64,000 nucleotides of DNA, taken from assembly GCF_000740795.1 (NCBI RefSeq), contig NZ_JGYG01000001.1:372001-436000 (forward strand), given 5' to 3'. Below the pieces are notes generated by a model. The model worked only from the letters and a program-made list of their open reading frames with translations, was not told the DNA's origin and searched no databases. Positions within the stretch are counted from its first letter, which is position 1; each line of letters opens with the position of its first letter. The stretch is from Haematobacter massiliensis (lineage in GTDB: Bacteria > Pseudomonadota > Alphaproteobacteria > Rhodobacterales > Rhodobacteraceae). A program made the translations under genes and the position numbers. Of this stretch, positions 32,409 to 41,939 are shown in pieces.

Positions 32409-32933
32409 TCAGACCGGCGACAGACCCGCCCGAAAGCGGCGCATGTTTGCCTGATAGCTTTCCGCGCTTCTGTCCAGCCGGGCGCGCGCCTCCTCATCCA
32501 ATGGGCGGATGACACGGCCCGGAGCGCCCATCACGAGGCTGCCGTCCGGGATCTCCTTCCCCTCCGGTATGAGCGCGCCCGCCCCGATGAGACAGTGCTG
32601 CCCGATGCGCGCTCCATTCAGGACCGTCGCGCCCATGCCGATGAGTGTGGAATTCCCGATCGTGCAACCGTGCAGCATGGCCTTGTGACCGATGGTGCAG
32701 TTTCGCCCGATGACCAGCGGAAAGCCGATGTCGGTGTGGCAGACCACGTTTTCCTGAACGTTGGACCCCTCTCCCACAGTGATCCGCTCATTGTCGCCAC
32801 GCAGGACCGCGCCGAACCAGACGGAGCCTCCGTCCTCGATCAGCACATCCCCAATGAGCACCGCCGTCGGCGCGATCCAGTAGTCTCCGCTCGGCGGCAC
32901 CTGCGGCGCCACGCCATCCAGCGCGTAGATCAT
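32409..32933 (-). CDS. Gamma carbonic anhydrase family protein
   Basis: 174 residues forming a left-handed beta helix of hexapeptide repeats (e.g. [20 protein letters not shown]). The three zinc histidines of the gamma class are present in CHTDIGF and GHKAMLHGC. Members include CaiE/PaaY and YrdA. Carbonic anhydrase activity is not guaranteed, because many lack the catalytic glutamates. The start MIYALDGV at 32933 is chosen because GAGGGAGAGG lies just upstream, inside the longer frame. It lies 14 nt after gmk on the same strand and is probably co-transcribed. Confidence 0.88.
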   Translation of the reverse strand: MIYALDGVAPQVPPSGDYWIAPTAVLIGDVLIEDGGSVWFGAVLRGDNERITVGEGSNVQENVVCHTDIGFPLVIGRNCTIGHKAMLHGCTIGNSTLIGMGATVLNGARIGQHCLIGAGALIPEGKEIPDGSLVMGAPGRVIRPLDEEARARLDRSAESYQANMRRFRAGLSPV

Positions 32934-32947
32934 GTTCCTCTCCCTCT

Positions 32948-33649
32948 TCAACCCTTGTTGCGATGGGCGAATTCTTCATTCAGTCCACGTACGAAGCCCA
33001 CGAGGCCCCGCCGCCGCTTCCGTTCCAGACGCTCCGCCGTGACGATCGCCCGCAGCTCCTGCTCCGCCGCGTCGATATCACGATTGATGAGCACGTAGTC
33101 ATATTCCGACCAGCGGCTGATCTCATCCAGGCTGCGTGCCATGCGCCCTGCGATCACCTCCTCAGGATCCTGCCCGCGCCCGCGGAGACGCTGCTCAAGC
33201 TCCTTGATGGAGGGCGGAAGGATGAAGACGGAAACGACATCCTCCCCCAGGCCGGAATTGCGAATCTGCTGACCGCCCTGCCAGTCAACGTCGAACAGCA
33301 TGTCTTTTCCTTCGGAAAGTGCGGCCTCCACCGGTCCCCGCGGGGAACCATAAAGGTTCCCGAAGACTTCCGCATGCTCAAGCATCTCGCCCGCGGCCAC
33401 CATCGCTTCGAATTCCTCCCGCGTGCGGAAATAGTATTCCCGCCCCTCGACCTCCCCCGGTCGGGGCCGGCGCGTGGTTGCGGAGACGGAAAATCCGATG
33501 GTCGGATCCCAGGTTGTCAATCGCTTCGACAGGGTCGATTTGCCCGCGCCAGAGGGTGAAGACAGGATGAGGAGGATGCCGCGACGCGCAATGCCGCGCC
33601 CTCCCGGATCGTCGGAGAGAGGAACTTGCATTGGTAGCTCAGACGGCAT
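32948..33649 (-). CDS. gmk: Guanylate kinase
   Basis: Up to 233 residues. The P-loop is [13 protein letters not shown], followed by [19 protein letters not shown] (GMP-binding) and [10 protein letters not shown]. It phosphorylates GMP and dGMP with ATP. The core begins about 24 residues in, so the N terminus is extended compared with E. coli. The second ATG (codon 7) is also possible; neither start has more than a weak ribosome site (AAGG before the first). Confidence 0.94.
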   Translation of the reverse strand: MPSELPMQVPLSDDPGGRGIARRGILLILSSPSGAGKSTLSKRLTTWDPTIGFSVSATTRRPRPGEVEGREYYFRTREEFEAMVAAGEMLEHAEVFGNLYGSPRGPVEAALSEGKDMLFDVDWQGGQQIRNSGLGEDVVSVFILPPSIKELEQRLRGRGQDPEEVIAGRMARSLDEISRWSEYDYVLINRDIDAAEQELRAIVTAERLERKRRRGLVGFVRGLNEEFAHRNKG

Positions 33650-33779
33650 GGGTTAACCTTTTGTTCACTTTTCGCTGCCGACCTGCGGCCATCAGCTATA
33701 TTAAAGTTTCGGTAAGGACGCTGACCCTGCTTGGCAACAACCAACCGGTCAACGCTCCTCGGTTTGGAGTACGAGTGTC

Positions 33780-34379
33780 ATGAGTAACATCCGCATGGAC
33801 GGGGTCGAGAGCGATCCCGTCCACCTTATTAGCACGGCTTGGGAAAAGGCTTGCCGGGAACTTCCCGTTCGGGGATTGCCGCCCCGATCCGCTCTCGCGG
33901 GGGCTGCCATTGCCGGAGCGCTACATGCCTGTTTCCTGCTGACCCGCGATGCCTCCTGGGGTTGGCGGTTTCGCTACGCGGGGAGAAGTTTGTCTGCGCT
34001 TACCGGCGAGGAACCTGAACGCGTTCCCTTCGGCGCGATCTTTGAGCCGGGCACGCGCGGGCGCGTCGCCGCCTGCCTCGAAACGGTGACGAGCGATCGT
34101 GCACGCGCCGAACTCTCTCTCCTGGAAGGGGAGCACGAGCGGCGCATGATACTGCTGCCGCTTGCCCCGGACGCTTCCGGCCGCCCGCTGATCCTCGGAG
34201 CGATGCGAAGCGATGCCGGGAGCCGGCGGACCGCCGCGAATGACGCCCCGCTCCTTACCCTTGGCACCGTGCGCCTCATCCCGGCAGAGGAAAGCAAGGT
34301 GATCCGGGTGACATTCGGGCGACCGGGTCCCGGCGCCCGCGCGCATGCGGAAGATCGCCTCCGCACTTTCCCTTCGTGA
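33780..34379 (+). CDS. PAS domain protein (PAS_5 type)
   Basis: 199 residues. The pattern LISTAWEKACRELPVRGLPPRS, then WGWRFRYAGRSLSALTGEEPERVPF and LLPLAPDASGRPLILGAMR, matches the alphaproteobacterial PAS_5 family, a single PAS-like sensory domain with no output domain. The ligand and partner are unknown. It is divergent from gmk. The region upstream (33650-33779) is AT-rich (e.g. CTATATTAAAG near 33697). The gene is monocistronic or precedes sodB by 105 nt. Confidence 0.75.
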   Translation: MSNIRMDGVESDPVHLISTAWEKACRELPVRGLPPRSALAGAAIAGALHACFLLTRDASWGWRFRYAGRSLSALTGEEPERVPFGAIFEPGTRGRVAACLETVTSDRARAELSLLEGEHERRMILLPLAPDASGRPLILGAMRSDAGSRRTAANDAPLLTLGTVRLIPAEESKVIRVTFGRPGPGARAHAEDRLRTFPS

Positions 34380-34418
34380 GCACGTTCGGAACCCGGGCGG
34401 GAGGAAAGCTGTTCGTCC

Positions 34419-34448
34419 TTGACCTTGTCGGCGGCACGCGCCTTATTC
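34419..34448 (+). promoter_or_regulatory. Possible sodB promoter
   Basis: TTGACC (34419-34424) and TTATTC (34443-34448) are 18 nt apart and 37 nt before the sodB start. Pattern match only. Confidence 0.35.
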
Positions 34449-34484
34449 CTGCTGCCGATCACCAAAGCGCGAGAGGAGTCTTCG

Positions 34485-35087
34485 ATGGCTTTCACACTTC
34501 CCGATCTTCCCTATGCCCATGATGCGCTCGCATCCCTCGGCATGTCCAAGGAGACGCTCGAGTTTCACCACGATATCCACCACAAAGCCTATGTCGACAA
34601 CGGCAACAAGCTGATCGCGGGCACCGAGTGGGAATCCAAACCGCTCGAGGACATCGTGAAGGGCACCTATCAGGCCGGTGCCGTCGCGCAGTCGGGCATC
34701 TTCAACAACGCCTCGCAACACTGGAACCACAATCTGTTCTGGGAAGTCATGGGCCCGGGCGAGGACAAGAAAATCCCGGGCGAGCTTGAAAAGGCGCTGA
34801 CGGAAGCCTTCGGCTCCGTCGCCAAGTTCAAGGAAGAATTCGCCGCGGCCGGTGCCGGACAATTCGGTTCCGGCTGGTCCTGGCTGGTCAAGGATACCGA
34901 TGGCGGCCTGAAGATCACCAAGACCGAGAACGGGGTAAACCCGCTCTGCTTCGGCCAGACGGCGCTGCTCGGCTGTGATGTCTGGGAGCATTCCTACTAC
35001 ATCGACTTCCGCAACAAGCGGCCCGCCTACCTGACCAACTTCCTCGACAAGCTGGTGAACTGGGAAAACGTGGCCTCCCGCCTCTGA
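34485..35087 (+). CDS. sodB: Iron superoxide dismutase
   Basis: 200 residues. Metal ligands are H28 (LEFHHDIHHKAY), the histidine in NNASQHWNHNLFW, and the Asp and His in GCDVWEHSYYIDF. The sequence AGAGQFGSGWSWLV with its Gln fits the Fe-type enzyme rather than Mn-type. It converts superoxide to hydrogen peroxide and oxygen in the cytoplasm. The ATG at 34485 follows AGAGGAG. A strong terminator hairpin follows. Confidence 0.94.
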   Translation: MAFTLPDLPYAHDALASLGMSKETLEFHHDIHHKAYVDNGNKLIAGTEWESKPLEDIVKGTYQAGAVAQSGIFNNASQHWNHNLFWEVMGPGEDKKIPGELEKALTEAFGSVAKFKEEFAAAGAGQFGSGWSWLVKDTDGGLKITKTENGVNPLCFGQTALLGCDVWEHSYYIDFRNKRPAYLTNFLDKLVNWENVASRL

Positions 35088-35150
35088 GGCCCGAGGCGGC
35101 CCTGTATCGCGTTGCTGCTTATGACGTGACGTCAACCAAGCCAGAAATCG

Positions 35151-35180
35151 GCCCCCGTGCTCCAAGGCGCGGGGGCTTTC
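35151..35180 (+). terminator. Terminator after sodB
   Basis: A 10-bp stem with one G-U pair, GCCCCCGTGC / GCGCGGGGGC (35151-35160 and 35167-35176), around a 6-nt loop and followed by TTTCC. It lies 63 nt after the sodB stop codon. Confidence 0.75.
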
Positions 35181-35199
35181 CACTGTGAGGAGCCGGGCC

Positions 35200-36120
35200 A
35201 TGCCGGACAGCCAGCGCGGCCTTATCGCCGTCATTTGCAGCAGCGTGATCTGGGGGATACTCGGACTTTACTACAAGCTGCTCTCCCATGTCCCGGCGCT
35301 GGAGATCCTCTCTCACCGGACGCTCTGGTCGGTCGTGTTCTTCGGCGCGGTCCTTGCGGTGCAGGGCCGGCTTCCCGCGCTCCGGCGCGCCATGACATCG
35401 CGGGAGGGCGGGCTGATCCTTTTCGGCGCGCTCATGATGGGGGTGAACTGGTTCGTCTATATCCTGTCGATCCAGATCGGCCATGCGCTCGAATCGAGCC
35501 TTGGCTATTACATCTTCCCGATGGTCGCGGTCGTAATCGGGCTAGTGGTGTTCCACGAACGCCTGTCGCGGCTTCAATGGCTCGCCGTCGCGCTCGCGGC
35601 GACGGGCGTCGTGACGCTCACCATCGGCCTCGGGGTCGCGCCATGGTTCTCACTCGCCATCGCGGTGAGCTTCGGTCTCTACGGTCTCGCCAAGAAGAAG
35701 ATCACCGCTGATGCCACGGTCTCCGTCACGGCGGAGGTGATGTTCCTGACGCCGCTGGCATTGGTCTGGCTGATCCTCCCGCATGCAGAGGTTCCGGGTG
35801 CGGCACATTTCGGCTCGGACTGGCAGACGACGCTTCTCCTGATCGGGACAGGGCCACTCACCGCCATCCCGCTGATGCTGTTTACCTATGCCTCCCGGCG
35901 CATCCCGATGTCGACGCTGGGCGTCGTGCAATACATCAACCCTACTATCCAGTTCCTCATCGCCACGCTGGCCTTCGGGGAGCCGTTCACCCACGCCCAC
36001 GCGCTGGCCTTCCCGATGATCTGGCTGGCCGTGCTGATCTACATCGTGGCCCTACGCCGTCAGGCGAGCGCGGCCCGCAAGCTGGCGGCCAGCCTCGGCA
36101 CGTCCGGCACCACGGTGTAG
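35200..36120 (+). CDS. rarD: RarD/EamA-family transporter
   Basis: 306 residues with about ten transmembrane helices in two EamA halves. The N terminus GLIAVICSSVIWGILGLYYK and the motif LEILSHRTLWSV are typical of RarD, a drug/metabolite transporter superfamily member whose substrate is unknown. The ATG at 35200 follows GAGGAG, so the upstream in-frame GTG (35185) is not used. Its last 61 nt overlap the 3' end of the convergent LOG gene. Confidence 0.88.
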   Translation: MPDSQRGLIAVICSSVIWGILGLYYKLLSHVPALEILSHRTLWSVVFFGAVLAVQGRLPALRRAMTSREGGLILFGALMMGVNWFVYILSIQIGHALESSLGYYIFPMVAVVIGLVVFHERLSRLQWLAVALAATGVVTLTIGLGVAPWFSLAIAVSFGLYGLAKKKITADATVSVTAEVMFLTPLALVWLILPHAEVPGAAHFGSDWQTTLLLIGTGPLTAIPLMLFTYASRRIPMSTLGVVQYINPTIQFLIATLAFGEPFTHAHALAFPMIWLAVLIYIVALRRQASAARKLAASLGTSGTTV

Positions 36121-36617
36121 AAGTCGCGGATTTCCGCGCCCGCGAAACCTTCGTCGATCAACTGGTCGAGAAGCCGTGCCAGCGGATCCCAGAAACCCTC
36201 GACGTTGAGGATGAAGATCGGCTTCTCATGAAGCTTGAGGTAACGCCATGTCAGCACCTCGAAGAACTCGTCAAGCGTGCCGATGCCGCCCGGCAGGACG
36301 ACGACGGCATCCGAATTCTGATACATCACCGTCTTGCGCTCATGCATGTTCGACGTGACGATATAGGTCGACAGGTCGCGCTTGCCGACCTCCCATGACA
36401 CCAGATGCTCCGGGATGACGCCGAAGGTCTCCGCGCCCGCCATCTGCGCCGCCCGCGCCACCTCTCCCATCAGGCCAACGTCACCCGCACCATAAACGAG
36501 CCGCCAGTTCTGCGCCGCCAGCATTCTGCCCATCTCGGCCGCGGTCGTCGCATAGGGCGCGCGCGTTCCGGGACGGGCGCCGCAGAAGACGCAGACGGAT
36601 TTTTCGGGCCGGGCCAT
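36060..36617 (-). CDS. LOG family protein (cytokinin-activating enzyme homologue)
   Basis: 185 residues. The family motif PGGIGTLDE (109-117) and the N-terminal VCVFCGARPG identify a LOG-type Rossmann protein. Members hydrolyse nucleoside 5'-monophosphates to base and ribose 5-phosphate (cytokinin riboside monophosphate or AMP). Biological role in bacteria of this kind is unclear. GGAG precedes the ATG at 36617. Its C-terminal coding end overlaps rarD on the other strand by 61 nt, yet both C termini look intact. Confidence 0.88.
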   Translation of the reverse strand: MARPEKSVCVFCGARPGTRAPYATTAAEMGRMLAAQNWRLVYGAGDVGLMGEVARAAQMAGAETFGVIPEHLVSWEVGKRDLSTYIVTSNMHERKTVMYQNSDAVVVLPGGIGTLDEFFEVLTWRYLKLHEKPIFILNVEGFWDPLARLLDQLIDEGFAGAEIRDFYTVVPDVPRLAASLRAALA

Positions 36618-36767
36618 GATGTCGCTCCGTGAAGGTGGCTATTCGCCGCTGTTCCTAGGATGTCCCCTCGCGGCTCGCAAGGCCGGGGTCTTCGGCAGGA
36701 CATGCGCTCACGCCTGCGGAGCAGGTTGTCGCCGCCTCAGGGGCACCCCGGTCTTCGCGCGACATGG

Positions 36768-36815
36768 CCTGATCCGATGAGGATGGCGCAATCGCCTGAT
36801 CCGCGGAGGCAATCG
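36768..36815 (+). repeat. Imperfect tandem direct repeat before the Atm1-type gene
   Basis: CCTGATCCG-N2-GAGG followed by CAATCGC occurs twice, starting at 36768 and 36795. The second copy lacks about 5 nt before CAATCGC. It sits in the 277-nt gap between the LOG and ABC exporter genes, where no other signal was seen. Confidence 0.35.
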
Positions 36816-36894
36816 CGCGCCTGGCGCAGCGGCGGCTCTGGCCTTCCGGCACACCGTCCGCTAGTGTCGCGGCCCTTCCAGACGGAAACCCCCT

Positions 36895-38706
36895 ATGCCC
36901 GACACCCCAAAAACGATGAGCGAAGGCCGCAGCGCATGGCGCACGATCCGGCGCGTGGCTCCCTATCTCTGGCCGACAGGCACGCCATGGGTCAGGCGGC
37001 GCGTCGTCATCGCAATGGCGATCCTTGTGCTGGCCAAGCTCATCTCGGTGGTGGTGCCGTTCTTCTACAAGGCGGCGGTTGACAGCCTGTCGCACGAGGT
37101 GACGGGCCCGCTCGGCGCGCTCGGGCTGGGTGCCGTGGGGCTGACGATCGCCTACGGCGTCGCGCGGCTCATGTCGGATGGCTTTGAAGAATTGCGCGAC
37201 GCGATCTTCGCCAAGGTCGGAATGCGGGCGCTTCACGGCCTTGCCATGGAAACCTTCGAGCACATCCACCGCCTGTCCATGCGCTATCACATCACCCGGC
37301 GCACCGGCGCCCTCTCCCGCGTGATGGAGCGGGGGGTGAAGAGCATCGACTTCCTGCTGCGCTTCATGCTGTTCTCCATCGGGCCGCTGATCCTTGAGCT
37401 GGTGCTGGTGGGCATCATCCTCGCACTCGTCTTCGACCCGACCTACACTCTGGTCGTCGGCGTGGTCATCGCCCTTTACATCCTGTTCACCACGCTCGTC
37501 ACCGAATGGCGTGTCCGTATGCGCAAGGAGATGAACGAGCGGGATCAGGAGGCAAACCAGAAGGCGCTGGACAGCCTGCTCAACTACGAAACCGTCAAGT
37601 ATTTCAATGCCGAAGGGCGTGAGGCCGCGCGCTATGACGTGGCCATGACGGGGTATCAGCGCGCGGCGCTGAAGACCTCGTATTCGCTGGCCTTCCTGAA
37701 TGCGGGACAGACGCTCATCATCACCTCAGGCCTGGTGATCGTCATGGTCATGGCCGCGCGCGGTGTGCAGGCGGGGACGCTGACAGTGGGCGATTTCGTG
37801 ATGGTCAACGCCTATATGCTCCAGATCACCCTGCCGCTGGGCTTTCTCGGGACCGTTTATCGGGAGATACGGCAGGCGCTGGTGGACATGGCCGCGATGT
37901 TCGACCTGCTGGAGCAACCGACCGAGGTCGTGGATGCGCCCGATGCCCACCCGCTTCGCATCACCGGCGGCGAGGTGATCTTTGACGATGTGCACTTCGG
38001 TTACGATCCGGCCCGCCCGATCCTGAAAGGATTGACCTTCCGCGCCGCTCCGGGGGAGACAGTGGCGATTGTCGGCCCGTCGGGTGCGGGCAAGTCCACC
38101 GTCGGTCGCCTGCTCTTCCGCTTCTATGACGTGCAGGGCGGCGCAATCCGCATCGACGGTCAGGATCTTCGCGATGTCACGCAGTCGAGCCTGCATGCCG
38201 CCATCGGTGTGGTGCCGCAGGACACCGTCCTGTTCAACGACTCGATCTTCTACAACATCGCCTATGGGCGCGAAGGGGCGACGCGGGAGGATGTGATCTC
38301 TGCCGCACGAGCCGCCCGTATCCATGACTTCATCGAAAGTCTGCCCGAAGGCTACGATACGCAGGTGGGCGAACGGGGCCTGAAACTCTCTGGCGGGGAG
38401 AAGCAGCGCGTCGGCATCGCCCGGACCCTCCTGAAGAACCCGCCGATTCTGCTGCTGGACGAAGCGACTTCGGCGCTCGACACCCAGACGGAGGCCGGTA
38501 TCCGTGATTCACTGGCCGAGCTTGGCCGGGGCCGGACGGTGATTACCGTGGCGCACCGCCTTTCGACCATCGTGGATGCGGACCTGATCCTCGTGCTCGA
38601 CAACGGCACCGTGCAGGAAGCGGGCACGCATGCGGAGTTGCTGGCGCAGAAGGGCCGTTATGCCGCCCTCTGGATCCGGCAGGCGCTGGAGGAGGATGCG
38701 GCCTGA
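36895..38706 (+). CDS. ABC exporter of the Atm1/HMT1 (ABCB7) family
   Basis: 603 residues. The N-terminal six-helix transmembrane domain (about 35-330) has MRYHITRRTGALSRVMERG and the ATM1-type coupling segment ALDSLLNYETVKYFNAE. The nucleotide-binding domain (about 360-600) has Walker [10 protein letters not shown], signature LSGGEKQRV and Walker B LLLDEATSALD. Atm1-type proteins export glutathione-linked sulfur or metal compounds and support Fe-S protein maturation or metal tolerance. The full-length half-transporter acts as a homodimer. It is convergent with the GlxA-type regulator gene, 15 nt between stops. Confidence 0.92.
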   Translation: MPDTPKTMSEGRSAWRTIRRVAPYLWPTGTPWVRRRVVIAMAILVLAKLISVVVPFFYKAAVDSLSHEVTGPLGALGLGAVGLTIAYGVARLMSDGFEELRDAIFAKVGMRALHGLAMETFEHIHRLSMRYHITRRTGALSRVMERGVKSIDFLLRFMLFSIGPLILELVLVGIILALVFDPTYTLVVGVVIALYILFTTLVTEWRVRMRKEMNERDQEANQKALDSLLNYETVKYFNAEGREAARYDVAMTGYQRAALKTSYSLAFLNAGQTLIITSGLVIVMVMAARGVQAGTLTVGDFVMVNAYMLQITLPLGFLGTVYREIRQALVDMAAMFDLLEQPTEVVDAPDAHPLRITGGEVIFDDVHFGYDPARPILKGLTFRAAPGETVAIVGPSGAGKSTVGRLLFRFYDVQGGAIRIDGQDLRDVTQSSLHAAIGVVPQDTVLFNDSIFYNIAYGREGATREDVISAARAARIHDFIESLPEGYDTQVGERGLKLSGGEKQRVGIARTLLKNPPILLLDEATSALDTQTEAGIRDSLAELGRGRTVITVAHRLSTIVDADLILVLDNGTVQEAGTHAELLAQKGRYAALWIRQALEEDAA

Positions 38707-38721
38707 CGCCGCGCCGCTGCC

Positions 38722-39804
38722 TTAGAAAGACAACCGCATCGCGTGGCTCCCCCGCTCCCGGTAGGGAGTGGTTGCGTAATGCGCCCGGTAGCATTTGGAG
38801 AAATGCGACGGGCTGGCAAAGCCGCAGGCCAGGGCCACGTTGATGACGCTCATGTCGGTCTGCATCAGCAGGTTTCGCGCTTTCTGCAGCCGAAGCTCCA
38901 TGTAGTAGCGCTTGGGACTGCGGTTGAGATAGCGCCGGAACAGCCGTTCGAGCTGGCGGGTGGACATCGCGACATCTTCAGCCAGCTGGGTGGGGCTGAT
39001 CGGCTCCTCGATATTGCGCTCCATCATCTGGATGACCTGGCTGAGCTTCGGGTGACGGACGCCAATCCGGGTGGGAATGGAGAGCCGCTGCGTGTCCTGC
39101 CCGGTACGGATGGAGGAATAGACCATCTGATCGGCGACCGCATTGGCCAATTCTTCTCCGTGATCGTCGGCAATGATCTTCAGCATCATGTCTATGGCGG
39201 AGGTGCCGCCCGCGCTCGTCAGCCGGTTGCCATCGGTGACGAACACCGCCTTCGACAGCCGGACGTTCTCGAACTCCTCAATGAAGCTGTCCTGATTTTC
39301 CCAATGGATCGTCGCGCGCCGCCCATCCAGCAAGCCCGCGCGCGCCAGTGTCCAGGCACCGGTGCAGATACCCGCCATCCGCCCGCCGCGCCGCGCCTCC
39401 CGACGGAGCCAGGCCAGCACCCGCTTGGAGGAGGCCGCCTCGATCTCCAGCCCACCGCAGATGACGAGCGTCTCCTCCCGGTCGAGCACGTCGAGCCCCA
39501 TATCCACCCGGAACGCGCAACCGTTGGAACAAACAGCCTGAACCCCGTTTTCTCCTGCCAACTGCCAGGAATAGACCGTCTGCCCCGACATCATGTTGGC
39601 GATACGCAACGGCTCCACGGCGCTTGCGAACGCGATGAGCGTGAAGCGGTCGAGCAGGAGGAATACGAACCGACGCGGCTGGACCTCTCCCACCCGGCCA
39701 TTCACGACACTTCTGCCAGCCACGCGGGCTGCTCGGTCTTCATGGGGGCGGCCTTCGGGGGAATGGCCAGAGACGATCGGCCCGTCGGGTCTCGCGTCGC
39801 GCAT
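38722..39804 (-). CDS. GlxA/AraC-family regulator with DJ-1-like domain
   Basis: 360 residues. The N-terminal DJ-1/PfpI-like domain (about 45-215) has LLLDRFTLIAFASAVEPLR and ICTGAWTLARAGLLDGR. The C-terminal AraC/XylS DNA-binding domain (about 255-345) has ISPTQLAEDVAMSTRQLERL and INVALACGFASPSHFSKCYR. Relatives such as GbdR and ArgR-type regulators control catabolism of glycine betaine, sarcosine, carnitine or arginine. No target gene is adjacent, so the effector is unknown. I chose MRDARPDGP at 39804 (AAGGG upstream); a start 23 codons earlier is possible. It is divergent from the DAHP synthase gene. Confidence 0.88.
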   Translation of the reverse strand: MRDARPDGPIVSGHSPEGRPHEDRAARVAGRSVVNGRVGEVQPRRFVFLLLDRFTLIAFASAVEPLRIANMMSGQTVYSWQLAGENGVQAVCSNGCAFRVDMGLDVLDREETLVICGGLEIEAASSKRVLAWLRREARRGGRMAGICTGAWTLARAGLLDGRRATIHWENQDSFIEEFENVRLSKAVFVTDGNRLTSAGGTSAIDMMLKIIADDHGEELANAVADQMVYSSIRTGQDTQRLSIPTRIGVRHPKLSQVIQMMERNIEEPISPTQLAEDVAMSTRQLERLFRRYLNRSPKRYYMELRLQKARNLLMQTDMSVINVALACGFASPSHFSKCYRAHYATTPYRERGSHAMRLSF

Positions 39805-39902
39805 GGATTGCGACCCTTCATGGCGTTTTCGCGACAAGAAAAGCAGGTCTCTCCTGCCCGCGCAAGATGTCACGTCTTTAGAACATCACGCTGGATTGGG
39901 GT

Positions 39903-39931
39903 TTGCATGATGGGGGCAACGCCCATATAAC
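39903..39931 (+). promoter_or_regulatory. Probable sigma-70 promoter of the DAHP synthase gene
   Basis: TTGCAT (39903-39908) and TATAAC (39926-39931) at the ideal 17-nt spacing, 28 nt before the start codon, leaving a leader of about 20 nt. AGG of the ribosome site lies at 39951-39953. Confidence 0.55.
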
Positions 39932-39958
39932 GGCAAGCCACTTTGTGCGGAGGCCATC

Positions 39959-41332
39959 ATGAGCAAAGGCTGGAGCAAGTCGGACTGGCGTGCGCGCCCC
40001 CGGGTGCAGATGCCCGACTATCCCGAACCCGCGATTCTCGCGGAGGTGGAGTCGCAGCTTGGGAACTATCCGCCGCTCGTGTTTGCCGGGGAGGCCCGCA
40101 AGCTCAAACGCGCCCTTGGAGAAGTGGCGGAAGGCAAGGCCTTCCTGCTTCAGGGCGGTGATTGCGCGGAGAGTTTCTCCGGCTTCTCGGCCGATGCGAT
40201 CCGCGACACATTCAAGGTGCTGCTCCAGATGGCCGTCGTCCTGACCTGGGGCGCCAAAGTGCCGGTCATCAAGGTTGGCCGCATGGCAGGACAGTTCGCG
40301 AAGCCCCGGTCCGCCCCGAACGAAATCGTGAACGGCGTCGAGCTTCCGTCCTACAAGGGCGACATCATCAACGGTTTCGACTTCACACCGGAGGCGCGGA
40401 CGCCCGACCCCCGGAGGATGCTGCAGGCCTATACTCAGGCCGCCGCCTCGTTGAACCTGCTGCGCGCCTTTTCGACCGGGGGCTATGCTGATATCCACCG
40501 CGTCCACGCGTTCACCTCCCGCTTTACCGATCATGATGCGGCGGAGCGGTATCGGGAGATTTCCAACCGCATTTCGGATGCGCTCGATTTCATGAACGCG
40601 GCAGGCGTGAATGCAGACACGGCGCATGAGCTGGCAAAGGTGGATTTCTACACCAGCCATGAGGCGCTGCTTCTGGAGTATGAGGAGGCGCTCTGCCGGA
40701 TCGACTCGACCACCGGCCTGCCGGTCGCCGGATCGGGTCACATGATCTGGATCGGGGACCGCACCCGGCAGGTCGATGGCGCTCATGTGGAATTCTGCCG
40801 CGGCGTACAGAACCCCCTCGGGCTGAAATGCGGGCCGTCGCTTTCCAGCGATGATCTCAAACGCCTGATCGCCAAGTTGAATCCCACGAACGAGGCGGGC
40901 CGGCTCACGCTGATCGCCCGGTTCGGTGCAGGTAAGGTGGGCGACAACCTGCCCCGCCTTATCCGCGCGGTGCAGGAGGAAGGTGCGCAGGTCGTCTGGA
41001 CCTGTGATCCCATGCATGGAAACACGATCAAATCCGCATCCGGCTACAAGACCCGGCCCTTCGAATCGGTGTTGCGCGAGGTGCGGGAGTTCTTCGACGT
41101 GCACAATGCCGAGGGCACGATCCCGGGCGGCGTCCATTTCGAGATGACCGGCGCGGACGTTACCGAATGCACGGGCGGTGTTCGGGCCGTAACGGATGAG
41201 GATCTGTCCTCCCGATACCATACGGCCTGCGATCCGCGCCTGAATGCCAATCAGGCGCTGGAACTCGCCTTCCTCGTGTCGGAGGAGCTTTCCACCCGCC
41301 GTGAGTCGCAGCGGATCGTTGCGGGCGCGTGA
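39959..41332 (+). CDS. Class II 3-deoxy-7-phosphoheptulonate synthase
   Basis: 457 residues, the plant-type (AroAII) family. Motifs include [34 protein letters not shown] and GGVHFEMTG with the metal-binding Cys, His and Glu residues. It condenses phosphoenolpyruvate and erythrose 4-phosphate, the first step of the shikimate pathway; aroB and aroK lie 20 kb to the left. The ATG at 39959 follows GCGGAGG. The gene stands alone with its own promoter and terminator-like hairpin. Symbols aroF, aroG and aroH are used variously for this class, so none is given. Confidence 0.95.
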   Translation: MSKGWSKSDWRARPRVQMPDYPEPAILAEVESQLGNYPPLVFAGEARKLKRALGEVAEGKAFLLQGGDCAESFSGFSADAIRDTFKVLLQMAVVLTWGAKVPVIKVGRMAGQFAKPRSAPNEIVNGVELPSYKGDIINGFDFTPEARTPDPRRMLQAYTQAAASLNLLRAFSTGGYADIHRVHAFTSRFTDHDAAERYREISNRISDALDFMNAAGVNADTAHELAKVDFYTSHEALLLEYEEALCRIDSTTGLPVAGSGHMIWIGDRTRQVDGAHVEFCRGVQNPLGLKCGPSLSSDDLKRLIAKLNPTNEAGRLTLIARFGAGKVGDNLPRLIRAVQEEGAQVVWTCDPMHGNTIKSASGYKTRPFESVLREVREFFDVHNAEGTIPGGVHFEMTGADVTECTGGVRAVTDEDLSSRYHTACDPRLNANQALELAFLVSEELSTRRESQRIVAGA

Positions 41333-41352
41333 TCCCGCATAGCCACGGCCTT

Positions 41353-41382
41353 CGCCGCCCGCAGCAGATCTGCCGGGCGGCG
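41353..41382 (+). terminator. Hairpin after the DAHP synthase gene
   Basis: CGCCGCCCG / CGGGCGGCG (41353-41361 and 41374-41382), extended inward by CAG/CTG around a 5-nt loop with a 1-nt bulge. It lies 20 nt after the stop codon. No U-run follows. Confidence 0.6.
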
Positions 41383-41481
41383 CATAGCCCTCCTTCCCGA
41401 TGGGACGGGAGAGGCGGAAGTCTTTGACGGAAAAGCCAGGCCGGCAACGTCATGCCGGGTCGTTACAGTAACGGCGGAAGA

Positions 41482-41934
41482 TCAGCTTTCCGCCTTCTTC
41501 TCCCAGCGACCACTTTCCTCACTCCAGTACTGAGCGCTGACGCCCGCGCTGGTCAGACGGCGCCATTGGCCCCGCGCCGCCTCCACCGCTCCGGGATCTG
41601 TTCCGTCGAAAAGGATGCACACCCGATCAAGTGTCGCCGCCTCTTCAGCCTCGGCTTCCGCGCCGTCGATGCACATCAGGCAGCGCGCACCGTTGGTCAC
41701 CGGCCCTGGCGTCAGCAGAACCGGCTGCGCCGCGTCCCACTCTCCCCCCAGAAGACCATGGGGCAGGAAGCCGTCTTCCGGTTCCAGCCAAAGCCGCTCG
41801 TCAAGCCAGGCCAGCCTGTCCGGGCGCGTTCCGCGCACGGCGACGCGCCATCCCGCCTTCAACGACCGATCGATGAGAACCGGCAGAAGCGCTTCTGCCG
41901 GGGATCGCGTCAGATGATAGAAAAGGGCAGCCAC
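41482..41934 (-). CDS. holC: DNA polymerase III chi subunit
   Basis: 150 residues. MAALFYHLTRSPAEALLPVLIDRSLKAGWRVAVRG and TNGARCLMCIDGAEA are typical of HolC in Alphaproteobacteria. Chi links the clamp loader to SSB. It starts 5 nt after the pepA stop codon, and pepA-holC is a widely conserved pair. No psi subunit gene is present. Confidence 0.9.
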   Translation of the reverse strand: MAALFYHLTRSPAEALLPVLIDRSLKAGWRVAVRGTRPDRLAWLDERLWLEPEDGFLPHGLLGGEWDAAQPVLLTPGPVTNGARCLMCIDGAEAEAEEAATLDRVCILFDGTDPGAVEAARGQWRRLTSAGVSAQYWSEESGRWEKKAES

Positions 41935-41939
41935 GCGCC

